NCBI RefSeq assembly: GCF_023715585.1
Contig: NZ_JAMBOK010000001.1
Location: 1,116,001 to 1,180,000, forward strand
Direction: 5' to 3'
Length of the DNA: 64,000 bases
Origin: Sporosarcina luteola
GTDB taxonomy: Bacteria; Bacillota; Bacilli; Bacillales_A; Planococcaceae
Shown: positions 1 through 9,452 of the stretch, in pieces
Layout of the letters: every line of letters starts with the position of its first letter
How positions within the stretch are numbered: the first letter of the stretch is position 1
The notes under the pieces: generated by a model
Databases searched by the model: none
Seen by the model: the letters and a program-made list of their open reading frames with translations, nothing else
Told to the model about the DNA's origin: nothing
Position numbers and translations under genes: made by a program

Positions 1-435
1 GTACGGGATTGTCAGGAGTTTTGAAATGAAACGGCCAATCACTTCCCTGAAGAGTACTGTTCCCCACGTAAGTTTTCCGTCGTCTTTTGTGACAACTTTT
101 ATCCCCAAAATCATCTTTCCTACCGTCTGACCTGTAAATTTCGTCATAAGTGCGAAATAGGCAAGGAAAAGGATAAGGAGTGCGATTTTGTAAGGACTGA
201 ATAAAAGGAAAGATGGATTGGAAATTTTAAAATCCAATACCCTGAATATCGGTTTGATGAAAATTCCGCTGATTGATGATACGACAAGCAAGTCAATGAC
301 GTATGCCCAGAAACGTGTCCAAAAACCGGCAAATTTCGGTATGAACCGCTCCGTTCGGACAATCTCGTATGCTGGAAGGCGATCCGGCTCAGGAACGTCA
401 CGCATCGACAGGTTATTTTCAAAATGATCCGCCAT
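1..435 (-). CDS. yteJ: RDD family membrane protein (YteJ-like), C-terminus cut by window edge
   Basis: The gene reads leftward off the window, so only the first 145 codons are seen. ATG at 435 follows an AGGAGGGG ribosome site. The N-terminus (about 35 residues) is polar and is followed by FAGFWTRFWAYVIDLLVV, the Arg/Asp signature that names RDD proteins, then a second hydrophobic segment and a GQTVGKMILGIKVV stretch typical of the family. It lies 15 bp downstream of sppA, as yteJ does beside sppA (yteI) in B. subtilis, so co-transcription is likely. In B. subtilis the pair is linked to envelope stress and lantibiotic resistance; that role here is inference. Confidence 0.85.
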   Translation of the reverse strand, partial: MADHFENNLSMRDVPEPDRLPAYEIVRTERFIPKFAGFWTRFWAYVIDLLVVSSISGIFIKPIFRVLDFKISNPSFLLFSPYKIALLILFLAYFALMTKFTGQTVGKMILGIKVVTKDDGKLTWGTVLFREVIGRFISKLLTIPY

Positions 436-449
436 GCCTTATCCCCTCC

Positions 450-1454
450 TTATTTTTCACCATACAAGTACATCATCCGCGGTGCATCGTAATCAGAAAG
501 CAATTTCCCGATCAATTCCGACTCCATATTCCGACCGAAAAGATTGCCGACTTCCACGCCAAAGAGTGATCCGAAGCTATCCATCGGAGCATATTCAAAG
601 ACCGTAGCGCTTTCCAGCTTGTAATCAGCCTTCATTGCATCAATGACATCGCCCATCTTGCCGAAATCATCAGCAAGACCTGAATCAATCGCCTGTCTGC
701 CATTCATTATCCTTCCATCAGCAACTTTCTTCACTTGTTCTACAGACATATTGCGTCCTTCCGCAACAATCGCCACGAACCGTTCGTAAGAGTCGTTGAT
801 CATTTCTTGAAGCATAGCGTGCTCTTCCTTTGTCATTTCGCGTGAGCCGCTCATAATGTCTTTATAAGGGCCTGTTTTGATCGTGTTGAAGTCAATTCCA
901 TACTTTTCCGCAAGCTTTGCATAATTGACGCTTTCCATGATGACCCCAATTGATCCGGTAATCGTTTCGGGGTGCACGAAGATTTTTTCTGCAGGCGCAG
1001 ATACATAATAACCTCCGGACGCGGCAAGTCCTCCCATTGCTACGTAAACGGGAATTTCCCTTTCCATCTGGATCGCTTTGATCGCATCATAAATATCCGA
1101 TGATTCCACCACTCCACCGCCTGGCGTATTCACTGATAGGACGAGACCCTTGATCGTTTGATCGTTCAAGATGTCATGCAGCTGCGACATGAATAATTGG
1201 TGATTGTAACCGCCTGATGTGAACAAAGAACTGCCGACATCCTGGATGACACCATCTAATCTTAGAACCGCAATTCGATCCGTGCCTTTTCCTTGTTCGA
1301 TGACCACTTCGCTATAGCCTGTTTTTCCTGCAGCCATTTCTTCCATGAAGCCGCTGAAATCCCGTGTGAATAGATACGAAAGTGAGTTGATGCCTATTGA
1401 AATGAAAACAAGCACTGCAGCTACGATGATCGCAATCCACCGTTTTATTGCCAT
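450..1454 (-). CDS. sppA: Signal peptide peptidase SppA
   Basis: Membrane-anchored serine protease that degrades leftover signal peptides. I place the start at MAIKRW (334 aa), ten codons inside the longest frame, because AAGGGGG sits about 8 nt upstream of that ATG and the length then matches the roughly 335-aa Bacillus enzyme. One N-terminal transmembrane anchor (about residues 6-25) precedes the peptidase S49 domain. The Ser-Lys dyad is visible: Ser146 in GGLAASGGYYV and Lys198 in GPYKDI, with the usual spacing of about 52 residues. It is followed by the RDD protein gene, as in B. subtilis. Confidence 0.95.
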   Translation of the reverse strand: MAIKRWIAIIVAAVLVFISIGINSLSYLFTRDFSGFMEEMAAGKTGYSEVVIEQGKGTDRIAVLRLDGVIQDVGSSLFTSGGYNHQLFMSQLHDILNDQTIKGLVLSVNTPGGGVVESSDIYDAIKAIQMEREIPVYVAMGGLAASGGYYVSAPAEKIFVHPETITGSIGVIMESVNYAKLAEKYGIDFNTIKTGPYKDIMSGSREMTKEEHAMLQEMINDSYERFVAIVAEGRNMSVEQVKKVADGRIMNGRQAIDSGLADDFGKMGDVIDAMKADYKLESATVFEYAPMDSFGSLFGVEVGNLFGRNMESELIGKLLSDYDAPRMMYLYGEK

Positions 1455-1517
1455 TATGTAATTCCCCCTTCTTTCTTCCACCATTGTATACGTTTCGTAC
1501 CCAATAAATGTTTCATT

Positions 1518-2435
1518 TTACTTGGAAGGATGATGAGCACTCCTTTTTGTTGCAATCGATTCATAAACTTTTGAAACCGTGAAGAGGAGAAGTGCAGACC
1601 ATATCAACGAAAATGATAATAGTTCAATCCCGCCGAATGATTCCTTGTAGACGACTACTCCAAGGAACAGCATAAGCGTCGGTGCGATGTATTGAATGAA
1701 CCCCGCGACATATAATGGAATCATCCGCACTCCTTGAGCGTACATAACGAGCGGAAGCGCAGTCGCGATGCCTGTAAGGATGAGGAGAATATCTGTTTTT
1801 ACATCCGCATGTAGAAAGACGGCCTGTCCTTTGATAAAGAGGAATATGTAATATCCGACTGCGAAAGGTGTAATGAATAATGTCTCGATTGCAAGTCCGC
1901 GAAGTGCATCCAATTTAATATTTTTCTTAATGAATCCGTAAATCGCAAACGTAAAAGCAAGACATAAAGCAATCCATGGAAATTTCCCGTAAGAAACCGT
2001 CAGGATGATGACACCTGTAAAAGCAAGAAGGAAAGCGACTATCTGAGATGTCGATAGTCTCTCTTTCAGAAAGAAAATGCCGAGCAGAACAGATACGAGA
2101 GGATTGATATAATAGCCAAGGCTCGTTTGCACGATGTAATTATGATTGACCGCCCATATGTAAGTGAACCAATTTGCGGTAATTAGCACGGTTGCGATGA
2201 AAAGGCCCCAAAATTGTGACTGGCTTTTCCATAACTCTTTGATGTCAGTTATTAGCTCTTTGCCATTTTTCATAAGCAAAACAACTAGAACTGTGGAAAC
2301 GAATGCCCACACAATCCGTCCCGTTAAAATTTCATCACTTTGTACATGTTCAAGATGCTTCCAATAGATCGGCATGACTCCCCAAAAGAGAAAGGCTCCG
2401 ACGACCCATAGGACACCAATTTTTTCAGACTGCAT
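1518..2435 (-). CDS. rarD: RarD-type EamA/DMT transporter
   Basis: Ten-helix drug/metabolite-transporter-fold protein of 305 aa. The N-terminal GVLWVVGAFLFWGVMPIYWK and later ILTGRIVWAF are typical of the RarD branch ('chloramphenicol-sensitive protein'), whose true substrate is not established. Two EamA repeats of about five hydrophobic segments each can be followed along the sequence. It lies between sppA and the acyl-CoA ligase with its own ribosome site (AAGGAGGG), and the ligase terminator lies upstream, so it is probably transcribed alone or with sppA. Confidence 0.88.
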   Translation of the reverse strand: MQSEKIGVLWVVGAFLFWGVMPIYWKHLEHVQSDEILTGRIVWAFVSTVLVVLLMKNGKELITDIKELWKSQSQFWGLFIATVLITANWFTYIWAVNHNYIVQTSLGYYINPLVSVLLGIFFLKERLSTSQIVAFLLAFTGVIILTVSYGKFPWIALCLAFTFAIYGFIKKNIKLDALRGLAIETLFITPFAVGYYIFLFIKGQAVFLHADVKTDILLILTGIATALPLVMYAQGVRMIPLYVAGFIQYIAPTLMLFLGVVVYKESFGGIELLSFSLIWSALLLFTVSKVYESIATKRSAHHPSK

Positions 2436-2501
2436 TCTGGCACCCTCCTTTCGAATAGGACAATTATAGTCCTTCCAAAACCGTTCGTAAACCCATCAAG
2501 G

Positions 2502-2538
2502 AAAAACCGTCCATGCCATTCCGGCTTTGGACGGTTTA
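2502..2538 (-). terminator. Intrinsic terminator after the acyl-CoA ligase ytcI
   Basis: On the minus strand AAACCGTCC pairs with GGACGGTTT across a loop of about 17 nt and is followed by TTT, just after the stop codon at 2545. Confidence 0.75.
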
Positions 2539-2544
2539 AGCAAT

Positions 2545-4119
2545 TCATTTATTCTGCTCTTGCTTCCTTAATTCCACGCGCATGATTTTACCGGAGGCCG
2601 TCTTCGGCAAGTCATTAACAAATTCGATTTTTCTCGGGTATTTATAAGGAGCTGTAAGTGTTTTAACGTGTTCCTGCAATTCTTGTACTAGCTTGTGATC
2701 TTGTTTCATTGCAGGATTTCGCAGGACGATGAACGCTTTGACGATGCTGCCCCTCACTTCATCGGGACTGCCGACAACTGCACATTCTCGTACTGCCGGA
2801 TGCTTCGTCAGCGCATCTTCAACTTCGAACGGCCCGATCGTATAACCTGAGCTGATGATAATATCATCGCCACGCCCTTCAAACCAGAAGTAGCCATCCT
2901 CATCGAGCCGTGCACGATCCCCGGTTACATAATATTCTCCCCTGAATTGCATTTTTGTCCTTTCAGGGTCGTTCAGATATTCTTTGAAAAGGGCAGGCGT
3001 CGAAACGTGGACGGCAATATCCCCCACCTCTCCGGCAGAAACCGGCTTGCCTTCATCATCAATGATCTCCACACGGTTCCCTGGCGTCGGTTTCCCCATC
3101 GAACCAGGTCTTGCTTCCATTTCTAACATCGTTCCGACAAGCAGGGTATTTTCCGTTTGTCCATACCCATCCCTGACCGCAAGATTGAATGTCCTTTCAA
3201 AGATATCGATCACTTCCCTATTCAACGGCTCACCCGCGGATACGGCGCTGCGAAGGGAGGAAAGGTCATAGTTCTGTAAGTCTTCGGCTTTTGCAATGAA
3301 CCGGTATTCCGTCGGCGTACAGCATAGCACATTCACGGCGTATTTTTTCATTAGATCCAAATACGTCTTCACGTCGAATTTCCCGTCATAAACAAGTCCT
3401 GTCGCTCCGCTTCCTAGAACGGATAGGAAAGGGGACCAGATCCATTTTTGCCATCCAGGTGCAGCAGTCGCCCACACAACATCATCTTCCTTGATGCCAA
3501 GCCAATTTGGTCCTGCGGTTCGTAAATGTGCGTAAGCCCAAGCATGCGTATGGACGACTCCTTTCGGTTTACCTGTTGTACCTGATGTATACGACAGGAA
3601 CGCCATATCCGTCCCCTTCGTTGCAGGCGCTTCGAATTCCGATGATGCCGATTCCATCATTCGTGTCAATGATTTCTGTCCATCACCTGCTGTTCCGATT
3701 ACAAACAATTGGACGTCTTGCAAATCTCGCACGTCTTTGAACTGATCCATGAATGCATCATAAGCAACGATCGCTTTAGCTCGACTATGTTCCAACCTGT
3801 ATTCGATATCCGATGATCTAAGCATTTCAGAGCTTGGAATGACAACAATCCCTGCCATCAATGCACCGATATAGGTTACATATGCTTCAATTGTCCGGGG
3901 GACCATGACAAGGATGACATCCCCTTTGCCCAAGCCGTTTTCGATAAAGACATTTGCACATTTTTTTGCAGAAGCCATTAATTCACTATATGTAATTTCT
4001 TTTTCCTGTCTATCGGAATTAATATAAATGAGCGCACGCTTATCTTCTCCAGTGGCGAATTTTTCAAATTCAGAAACAAGATTATAGTTCTCCGGTGCAA
4101 GTAATTCTTCACGCTTCAT
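2545..4119 (-). CDS. ytcI: Acyl-CoA synthetase (YtcI-like, ANL superfamily)
   Basis: AMP-forming acid:CoA ligase of 524 aa. The AMP-binding P-loop reads SYTSGTTGKPKGVVHTHAW, followed by the YGQTEN adenylation motif, YVTGDRARLDEDGYFWFEGRGDD in the hinge region, and a C-terminal lysine in PKTASGKIMR needed for adenylation. Length and position (immediately downstream of an SASP gene) match B. subtilis ytcI, thought to activate medium-chain or short acids. The substrate cannot be read from sequence. An ATG at 4119 follows a purine-rich GGGGG site. Confidence 0.9.
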   Translation of the reverse strand: MKREELLAPENYNLVSEFEKFATGEDKRALIYINSDRQEKEITYSELMASAKKCANVFIENGLGKGDVILVMVPRTIEAYVTYIGALMAGIVVIPSSEMLRSSDIEYRLEHSRAKAIVAYDAFMDQFKDVRDLQDVQLFVIGTAGDGQKSLTRMMESASSEFEAPATKGTDMAFLSYTSGTTGKPKGVVHTHAWAYAHLRTAGPNWLGIKEDDVVWATAAPGWQKWIWSPFLSVLGSGATGLVYDGKFDVKTYLDLMKKYAVNVLCCTPTEYRFIAKAEDLQNYDLSSLRSAVSAGEPLNREVIDIFERTFNLAVRDGYGQTENTLLVGTMLEMEARPGSMGKPTPGNRVEIIDDEGKPVSAGEVGDIAVHVSTPALFKEYLNDPERTKMQFRGEYYVTGDRARLDEDGYFWFEGRGDDIIISSGYTIGPFEVEDALTKHPAVRECAVVGSPDEVRGSIVKAFIVLRNPAMKQDHKLVQELQEHVKTLTAPYKYPRKIEFVNDLPKTASGKIMRVELRKQEQNK

Positions 4120-4251
4120 CTAATTTCCCCCTTTTCGTATGCTTCAATTATACAAACGTCCAGCGGAAATTTCAAAACATATTCATTTTTCTTGCAAGAC
4201 CAATGAATAACCGAGTCGTTTGATGTAAAGAATGAGGTGTAATACATAAAG

Positions 4252-4280
4252 AAAACTGCCCCGGTAGCCCGGGACAGTTT
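4252..4280 (-). terminator. Terminator after the SASP gene
   Basis: Minus-strand hairpin with AAACTG/CAGTTT at the base and CCCGG/CCGGG near the loop (one G-U pair between), followed by TTTTC. Confidence 0.8.
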
Positions 4281-4296
4281 CACTACTCGTTATTTT

Positions 4297-4500
4297 TTAG
4301 AAACCCTTCATTTGTTGTTGGGCTTGACGCACTAATCGCTTAGTAATTTCTCCGCCGACGGAACCGTTGGCACGCGATGTGGAGTCTGGTCCAAGGTTGA
4401 CACCAAATTCAGCTGCGATTTCGTTTTTCATTTGGTCAAGCGCTTGTTGTACCCCTGGAACTAGAAGTTGGTTTGAGTTGCCGCTGTTGTTGTTAGCCAT
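4297..4500 (-). CDS. Small acid-soluble spore protein, alpha/beta type
   Basis: A 67-aa DNA-coating spore protein that protects forespore DNA and is degraded at germination. The start is [10 protein letters not shown], preceded by a perfect AAGGAGGTGA; the longer upstream frame has no such site. The GPR protease recognition region is present as NEIAAEFGV, and the conserved C-terminal block reads [16 protein letters not shown]. In B. subtilis sspA lies at the same place, between ytcI and thiI. It is single-gene and terminator-bounded. Expression under sigma-G is expected from the family; I did not find a convincing sigma-G promoter by eye. Its presence says the organism forms endospores. Confidence 0.96.
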   Translation of the reverse strand: MANNNSGNSNQLLVPGVQQALDQMKNEIAAEFGVNLGPDSTSRANGSVGGEITKRLVRQAQQQMKGF

Positions 4501-4585
4501 GTTGTTCTCACCTCCTTGTGCATATAGAATGGACCGTTTCCGGAAATTCATGCAGGAGGTTTAAATGGTAATTATTACCCTTGAA

Positions 4586-5791
4586 TCAAAGCAGATCCTC
4601 GAAATCGTCCTTCTCGTTCTGCCGCCAAACTTCGATGACTTCTCTATTTCTAACCGCTTCTTCAATCAATGGTTGAAAATCAAAAAAGCTTTCAAAACGA
4701 TGGACTTTTTCAAGTTTCGGTTTTGTTTTTGGATTGCTCGGGGTAAAAATTGTACAGCAATCCTCATATGGTCTAATTGAAGTTTCGTAAGTCCCGATCT
4801 GTTGGGAAAGCTCGATAATATCCAGTTTGTCCATAGCAATCAAAGGACGAAGAATTGGCGTGGCAGTCACTTCATTGATAGCAGTCAGGCTCTCAAGCGT
4901 TTGACTCGCTACTTGGCCGAGGCTTTCCCCGGTGACAAGCGCCAATGCACCGATTTCATCTCTCACTTTATCGGCGATTTGAAGCATCATTCTTCTCGTA
5001 GTTGTCATCGATAAATTATCCGGCACTTGTTGGACAATGGCTTGCTGCAATTCCGTAAAAGGAATGACATGAAGACGTACCGGCGCACCAAACGAGCACA
5101 GTTTCTCAGTCAAGTCCAACACTTTTCGCTTTGCCAATTCACTCGTATACGGTGGGCTTGCAAAATGAATTGCATCAATTGACACACCGCGTCTCATGAG
5201 AAGATATCCCGCGACCGGACTATCGATGCCTCCCGAAAGCATTAGCAATGAATGCCCGTTTGAACCGACCGGCATGCCGCCCGCGCCTTTATACACTTTG
5301 GACGTCAGGAAAGCACCTTCCTTCCGGATATCGACATGCAGCAGGATATCCGGCTTTCTCATTTGAACGACAAGCTCGGGATAATGGTGCAATACATGTC
5401 CACCGAGTAATTGCTGCAGTTCTGCTGTCACGTATGGGAATGTTTTATCCGCACGTTTAATTTCCACTTTGAACGTTTTGCCTGCCGTCTCTTCAGTACC
5501 GACCACTTCGAGAGCCTTCTCTTTTATGGCGTCCAAATCAGCGTCGCACATAGCAACCGGACTGAAAGACTGGATGCCGAAAATATACGGCAGCCGTTCA
5601 ATTGCCTTCTGCATATCGGACTCTTCATCCGCGATTAAAAACATGCGGTCCCGCTCGGCACGCAATTGAACAGAATGCAGATCACTCATTGCACCCTTTA
5701 TGTTGTTTCGTAATTTACGCACGAAGTGATTGCGGTTACGCCCTTTAAGCGACAATTCTCCGTATCGTATTAAAATTCCCTTCCATTTCAT
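4586..5791 (-). CDS. thiI: tRNA 4-thiouridine synthase ThiI
   Basis: Adenylates U8 of tRNA and transfers sulfur to make s4U; in many bacteria it also contributes to thiazole synthesis. The 401-aa protein has an N-terminal ferredoxin-like/THUMP region (MKWKGILIRYGELSLKGRN, RAERDRMFL) and the PP-loop LMLSGGIDSPVAGYLLMRRG. There is no C-terminal rhodanese domain, as usual for Firmicutes; sulfur is passed from a partner desulfurase, and that gene lies only 3 bp upstream. The start at 5791 has an AAGGGG site. Confidence 0.96.
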   Translation of the reverse strand: MKWKGILIRYGELSLKGRNRNHFVRKLRNNIKGAMSDLHSVQLRAERDRMFLIADEESDMQKAIERLPYIFGIQSFSPVAMCDADLDAIKEKALEVVGTEETAGKTFKVEIKRADKTFPYVTAELQQLLGGHVLHHYPELVVQMRKPDILLHVDIRKEGAFLTSKVYKGAGGMPVGSNGHSLLMLSGGIDSPVAGYLLMRRGVSIDAIHFASPPYTSELAKRKVLDLTEKLCSFGAPVRLHVIPFTELQQAIVQQVPDNLSMTTTRRMMLQIADKVRDEIGALALVTGESLGQVASQTLESLTAINEVTATPILRPLIAMDKLDIIELSQQIGTYETSIRPYEDCCTIFTPSNPKTKPKLEKVHRFESFFDFQPLIEEAVRNREVIEVWRQNEKDDFEDLL

Positions 5792-5794
5792 TCG

Positions 5795-6925
5795 TTACAT
5801 CCCCTTCTCAATCAATTCCATAAAGCTTTTTAGTACTTTTATGAATTCGTCAATTTCGTCTTTTGTATTAGTGTTGCCGAAGCTGATTCGGATGACACCG
5901 TTTTTAAATTTATTTTCCAATCCGATTGCTTCGATGACATGTCCGGCATTTTTATTTTTCGAGGAGCAGGCGCTTGACGTCGATAGGATGATTCCATTCT
6001 CTTGGAAGTAATTCACAGCCACTTCTCCATTTATCGATTTGAATGAAATCGATAAAATATGCGGAGCACCATAGTCGGGCGACAGGATGCGTATGTTTTC
6101 ATACAAACCGCAGACATCCATCAACAGATTCCGCCACTCCCGGTAATCTGCCCTTTCTTCATGGATACTGCTTATTCTCATCGCCTTCGCCATGGCGACA
6201 GCATTCGGAACAGAAACTGTACCACTTCTCAAGCCATTCTCTTGGCCGCCGCCAAAATTGATTGCACGTGGTGTTACGTTTTTTTTCAAAAGCAAAGCAC
6301 CGGAGTTTTTCAGTCCGTTCATTTTATGCGCTGAGATGGTTATGGCATCCAGACCTAATGATTCCATGCTGACAGGCAACTTCCCGAAACTTTGGACGCA
6401 ATCCGAGTGAAAAAATGCACGGCTTCTTTTTTTGATCAATTCGGCGCACTGCCTGATCGGTTGTATTGTTCCAATCTCATTATTGACATGCATGATACTG
6501 ACAAGGATGGTATCCTTTCTGAGTTTCTTCTCCAATTCCTCGATTGAAATAAGTCCTTGGGCGTCCACCTTCAAATAGTCCACTTCAAATCCGATCTCTT
6601 CCAACTTTTTACACGCATTTATGATGGAAGGATGTTCGATTTGGGTTGTGATTACATGATTGCCTCTTGAAGAGTATGCCTCAGCAATGCCGAGAATAGC
6701 CAGATTATTCGCTTCCGTGCCACCAGACGTAAGGATGACTTCTCCGCTTTCATTATCGACAAGCTTAAGCATTTGTTCTTTTGAACGCTTTAATAAAGCT
6801 TCTGCTTCCCTTCCTAACACATGCAGCGATGCGGGATTCGCATAATATTTCATATTAGCGGCAATGAATGATTCGAGGACGCTATCATTCGGCCGCGTCG
6901 TTGAGCTGTTATCAAAATAAATCAT
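5795..6925 (-). CDS. Cysteine desulfurase, NifS/IscS-like (NifZ type), partner of ThiI
   Basis: PLP enzyme of 376 aa that strips sulfur from cysteine. MIYFDNSSTTRP at the N-terminus, HSDCVQSFGK, the PLP lysine in SAHKMNGLKNSG and the active-site cysteine in STSSACSSKN are all present. Because it is separated from thiI by only 3 bp, it is almost certainly the dedicated sulfur donor for tRNA thiolation, equivalent to NifZ of B. subtilis, rather than a general Fe-S cluster IscS. AAGGGAA upstream of ATG 6925 serves as ribosome site. Confidence 0.92.
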   Translation of the reverse strand: MIYFDNSSTTRPNDSVLESFIAANMKYYANPASLHVLGREAEALLKRSKEQMLKLVDNESGEVILTSGGTEANNLAILGIAEAYSSRGNHVITTQIEHPSIINACKKLEEIGFEVDYLKVDAQGLISIEELEKKLRKDTILVSIMHVNNEIGTIQPIRQCAELIKKRSRAFFHSDCVQSFGKLPVSMESLGLDAITISAHKMNGLKNSGALLLKKNVTPRAINFGGGQENGLRSGTVSVPNAVAMAKAMRISSIHEERADYREWRNLLMDVCGLYENIRILSPDYGAPHILSISFKSINGEVAVNYFQENGIILSTSSACSSKNKNAGHVIEAIGLENKFKNGVIRISFGNTNTKDEIDEFIKVLKSFMELIEKGM

Positions 6926-6954
6926 ATGAAATTCCCTTCCTTTTTAGCGTGACA

Positions 6955-6983
6955 AAGCCACCCGCACTTAGTATGCCGGTGGC
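6955..6983 (-). terminator. Possible weak terminator between ezrA and the desulfurase gene
   Basis: Minus-strand GCCACCGGCAT / GTGCGGGTGGC hairpin followed by TTTG. The U-run is short, so read-through into the desulfurase-thiI pair is likely. Confidence 0.45.
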
Positions 6984-7019
6984 CCGTTACTGTCAACCAA
7001 CTATCGATTATTCCTACCA

Positions 7020-8714
7020 TTAAACTTGTTCCTTCAACATTTCTTCAATCCGCTTCATTGCACCCGGCTCGACTGCCTCCACGGCTGTAGCCGCGTCTTC
7101 AAGCGCTTTCGCATAGCGGAATTGTCGGAAGGATTCTTCTGCATCGAGCAATCTTTCGTGCATTTCCGGATTGGATGCACGGTAGCGATTTCCGTATTGG
7201 ATAATCCTCTCTACAAGCATGACGTTTTCGAGAAGCTCCTCGACTTTTTCGTTCACTTCTTTTACAACGTTTTGCGCATTTGCTAAATACCCTTCAGCAA
7301 CTGACATATTCAAAGGGATATCCTGCAAGCTTTGACTTACAAGGAAAAGCTGTTCCTCCGCTTCTTCAAGCCTAGCGTCCATTTCATCCGGAATGCCTGG
7401 AATATTGCCTCTGTGAAGTTTACGATCAGCATTTTGCAGCTCCCTTGCAAGATCTGCCAGTTTGTTTCTTACATTATTTTCATCGATCCGTAAGTTTTTC
7501 ATCCGATTGGCAAGACTTTCTTGTTCCTCTGCAATTTCCTCAAGTTCATCGGAAATCCCTTTAAGTTCAGCTTGTATGTAGGAATAGGCGGAATCTTCTT
7601 CCTCCATCATAATCTTCAACGCGTCAAAACGATTTTGAATCGTTTCCAACCGTTTCATGCTCGCTTGCGGCAATTTTGCTTCTTTTTCATCCAACCGATA
7701 ACTTTGTTGGACATAGACGGCTTCATCGGATGTTTCTCTCGTCAATTGTATGATGGCATCGAGCGATTCTTCAATTTCAGAAAAATGAAAGTCAACGTAA
7801 TGCTTGGCATTGACTTCCTTCTCCAATGAATCGTAGAAGGCATCGATTCGGTCGTTCATATCCATAACATTTTGCCGTACAGCATCGATGTCAAGCTGGG
7901 CCAATCGCGTCAATTGTTCGCCGATCCCGTCTTCGATTTCATCTAACTGCTTCTGCAGGTCGAGATGCGCCAGGTTATATGACTGTTCTTCCATTTCCAT
8001 GATGCCGAGCCGAAGTTCACGTATGGAAGCCGGCATCTTGTTTTGGAGTTCAGTCAGTAATGAAGGTATCTCATGGATTAATGTCGAAAGCCTCTCCCCT
8101 TTTGCAGATAGGGTAATGACAATTTCACGTGCCAGCAAATAATTCCCATTCGCCGTCAATTCGTCATATTCCTCGAATTTAGGAGTGAAGGACTCAAGTT
8201 CTTTTTCCAATGGCACAACAGTCATACCGTAAGAATGTTGATGGGCTAGAATTGATTTTCTGGCCAATCTGTATTGCTCGCGGAGATTCTCCATTTCGAT
8301 CCTGTTCTTTTCCTCGCTGCCAATCAATTCATTCAGCTCGTCCAATATGTCGTTTTTCCTCTTATCACAGTCACGGATTTTTTCTTGGATCTCTTTTTCC
8401 GTTGCTGTCGCCTTTTTAAACCGGAAACGATCGATCATATCTTCCGCATCAAAGAGCAACGAATCGATTATAGGCATATGTACATCAACGACTTCAGTCC
8501 ATTCATTTCTCCACCGCTCGAACTTCTCCTCAGTTTCTCCTGTCATATTCAATTGTTTAACTTTCATCATCTCTTCAAAAATCGGTTTGTTTTGAATTTG
8601 CATCTTTTCATGTTCCAGTTTGTTGATTTCACTAATATGTTTACGCCTGAACAAAAAGGCGATGGTAATAAGTACAAGTAGAACAATTATTGGAATGATG
8701 AAGTATTTCACCAT
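7020..8714 (-). CDS. ezrA: Septation ring formation regulator EzrA
   Basis: Division protein of 564 aa that binds FtsZ, prevents aberrant Z-rings and helps move PBP1 to the septum. One N-terminal transmembrane helix (VKYFIIPIIVLLVLITIAFL) is followed by RRKHISEINKLE and then almost entirely charged coiled coil, as in the spectrin-like EzrA cytoplasmic arc. Length matches the family (about 562 aa). It starts at ATG 8714 behind GGGGGATC. In B. subtilis braB sits between ezrA and nifZ; here that gene is absent. Confidence 0.95.
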   Translation of the reverse strand: MVKYFIIPIIVLLVLITIAFLFRRKHISEINKLEHEKMQIQNKPIFEEMMKVKQLNMTGETEEKFERWRNEWTEVVDVHMPIIDSLLFDAEDMIDRFRFKKATATEKEIQEKIRDCDKRKNDILDELNELIGSEEKNRIEMENLREQYRLARKSILAHQHSYGMTVVPLEKELESFTPKFEEYDELTANGNYLLAREIVITLSAKGERLSTLIHEIPSLLTELQNKMPASIRELRLGIMEMEEQSYNLAHLDLQKQLDEIEDGIGEQLTRLAQLDIDAVRQNVMDMNDRIDAFYDSLEKEVNAKHYVDFHFSEIEESLDAIIQLTRETSDEAVYVQQSYRLDEKEAKLPQASMKRLETIQNRFDALKIMMEEEDSAYSYIQAELKGISDELEEIAEEQESLANRMKNLRIDENNVRNKLADLARELQNADRKLHRGNIPGIPDEMDARLEEAEEQLFLVSQSLQDIPLNMSVAEGYLANAQNVVKEVNEKVEELLENVMLVERIIQYGNRYRASNPEMHERLLDAEESFRQFRYAKALEDAATAVEAVEPGAMKRIEEMLKEQV

Positions 8715-8866
8715 TGTGATCCCCCTATTCCGAAGTCACTGAAATATACTTTTTCCTGCTAGTTAAAACAATATTATCTTATATAGTAACATGTTTAAAG
8801 ACTTTTCATATGAATTTGGGCGAATTATAGGGAAAAAGTTGTTTTCCGCGCTAAAATCCGCGAAAT

Positions 8867-8895
8867 TTGTAGAATCTTCATGGGAGACTTATACT
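8867..8895 (+). promoter_or_regulatory. Sigma-A-type promoter for the fRMsr gene
   Basis: TTGTAG, 17-nt spacer, TATACT, ending 29 nt before the TTG start at 8925. Confidence 0.65.
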
Positions 8896-8924
8896 TAATG
8901 TGACTATATTCAGGGGGTGCTATT

Positions 8925-9407
8925 TTGTTTACTGCAACGAATTATTCGGACATTCCGAAGGAGAAGTATGGACAACTGGCAAAACAGCTGGATGCCTTAC
9001 TTTCAGGGGAGAGCAACCGCTATGCGAATTTGAGCAATGCATCAGCTTTGCTGAATCAATTCTTTGATCGCATTAATTGGGTTGGTTTTTATATGATGGA
9101 TGGCGAGGATGAACTTGTGCTTGGTCCATTCCAAGGATTGCCTGCTTGTATACGCATTCCGTTAGGGAAAGGTGTATGCGGGACTGCAGCGCAAAAACAG
9201 GAAACCATTTTGGTTGCTGACGTAAATCAGTTTCCGGGCCACATCGCATGTGATGCTGCATCACGTTCAGAGATCGTTGTACCTTTGATGAAAGACGGCA
9301 GAGTGATCGGGGTTCTTGATATCGACAGTCCCGAGTATGATCGTTTTAATGAAGATGACCAAGCGGGACTTGAGCACTTTGTAAGCGTGCTTGTTACCCA
9401 TATATAA
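8925..9407 (+). CDS. ytsP: Free methionine-(R)-sulfoxide reductase, GAF fold (YtsP)
   Basis: 160-aa single-GAF protein of the fRMsr family, which reduces free (not peptide-bound) methionine-R-sulfoxide using cysteine thiols. The three cysteine positions used by the family are visible: GLPACIRIPLGKGVCGTAA and GHIACDAASRSE. The start codon is TTG at 8925, with AGGGGG 7 nt upstream; no ATG fits. It faces the methionine gamma-lyase gene and shares a terminator with it, so two methionine-related enzymes sit tail to tail. Confidence 0.9.
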   Translation: MFTATNYSDIPKEKYGQLAKQLDALLSGESNRYANLSNASALLNQFFDRINWVGFYMMDGEDELVLGPFQGLPACIRIPLGKGVCGTAAQKQETILVADVNQFPGHIACDAASRSEIVVPLMKDGRVIGVLDIDSPEYDRFNEDDQAGLEHFVSVLVTHI

Positions 9408-9414
9408 GAGAATG

Positions 9415-9452
9415 AAAAATTGCCCGGCGACTGTCAACGCCGGGCAATTTTT
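9415..9452. terminator. Bidirectional terminator between ytsP and methionine gamma-lyase
   Basis: Perfect hairpin AAAAATTGCCCGGCG / CGCCGGGCAATTTTT with an 8-nt loop. T-runs on both strands let it serve both convergent genes; it overlaps the stop codon of the minus-strand gene. Confidence 0.92.
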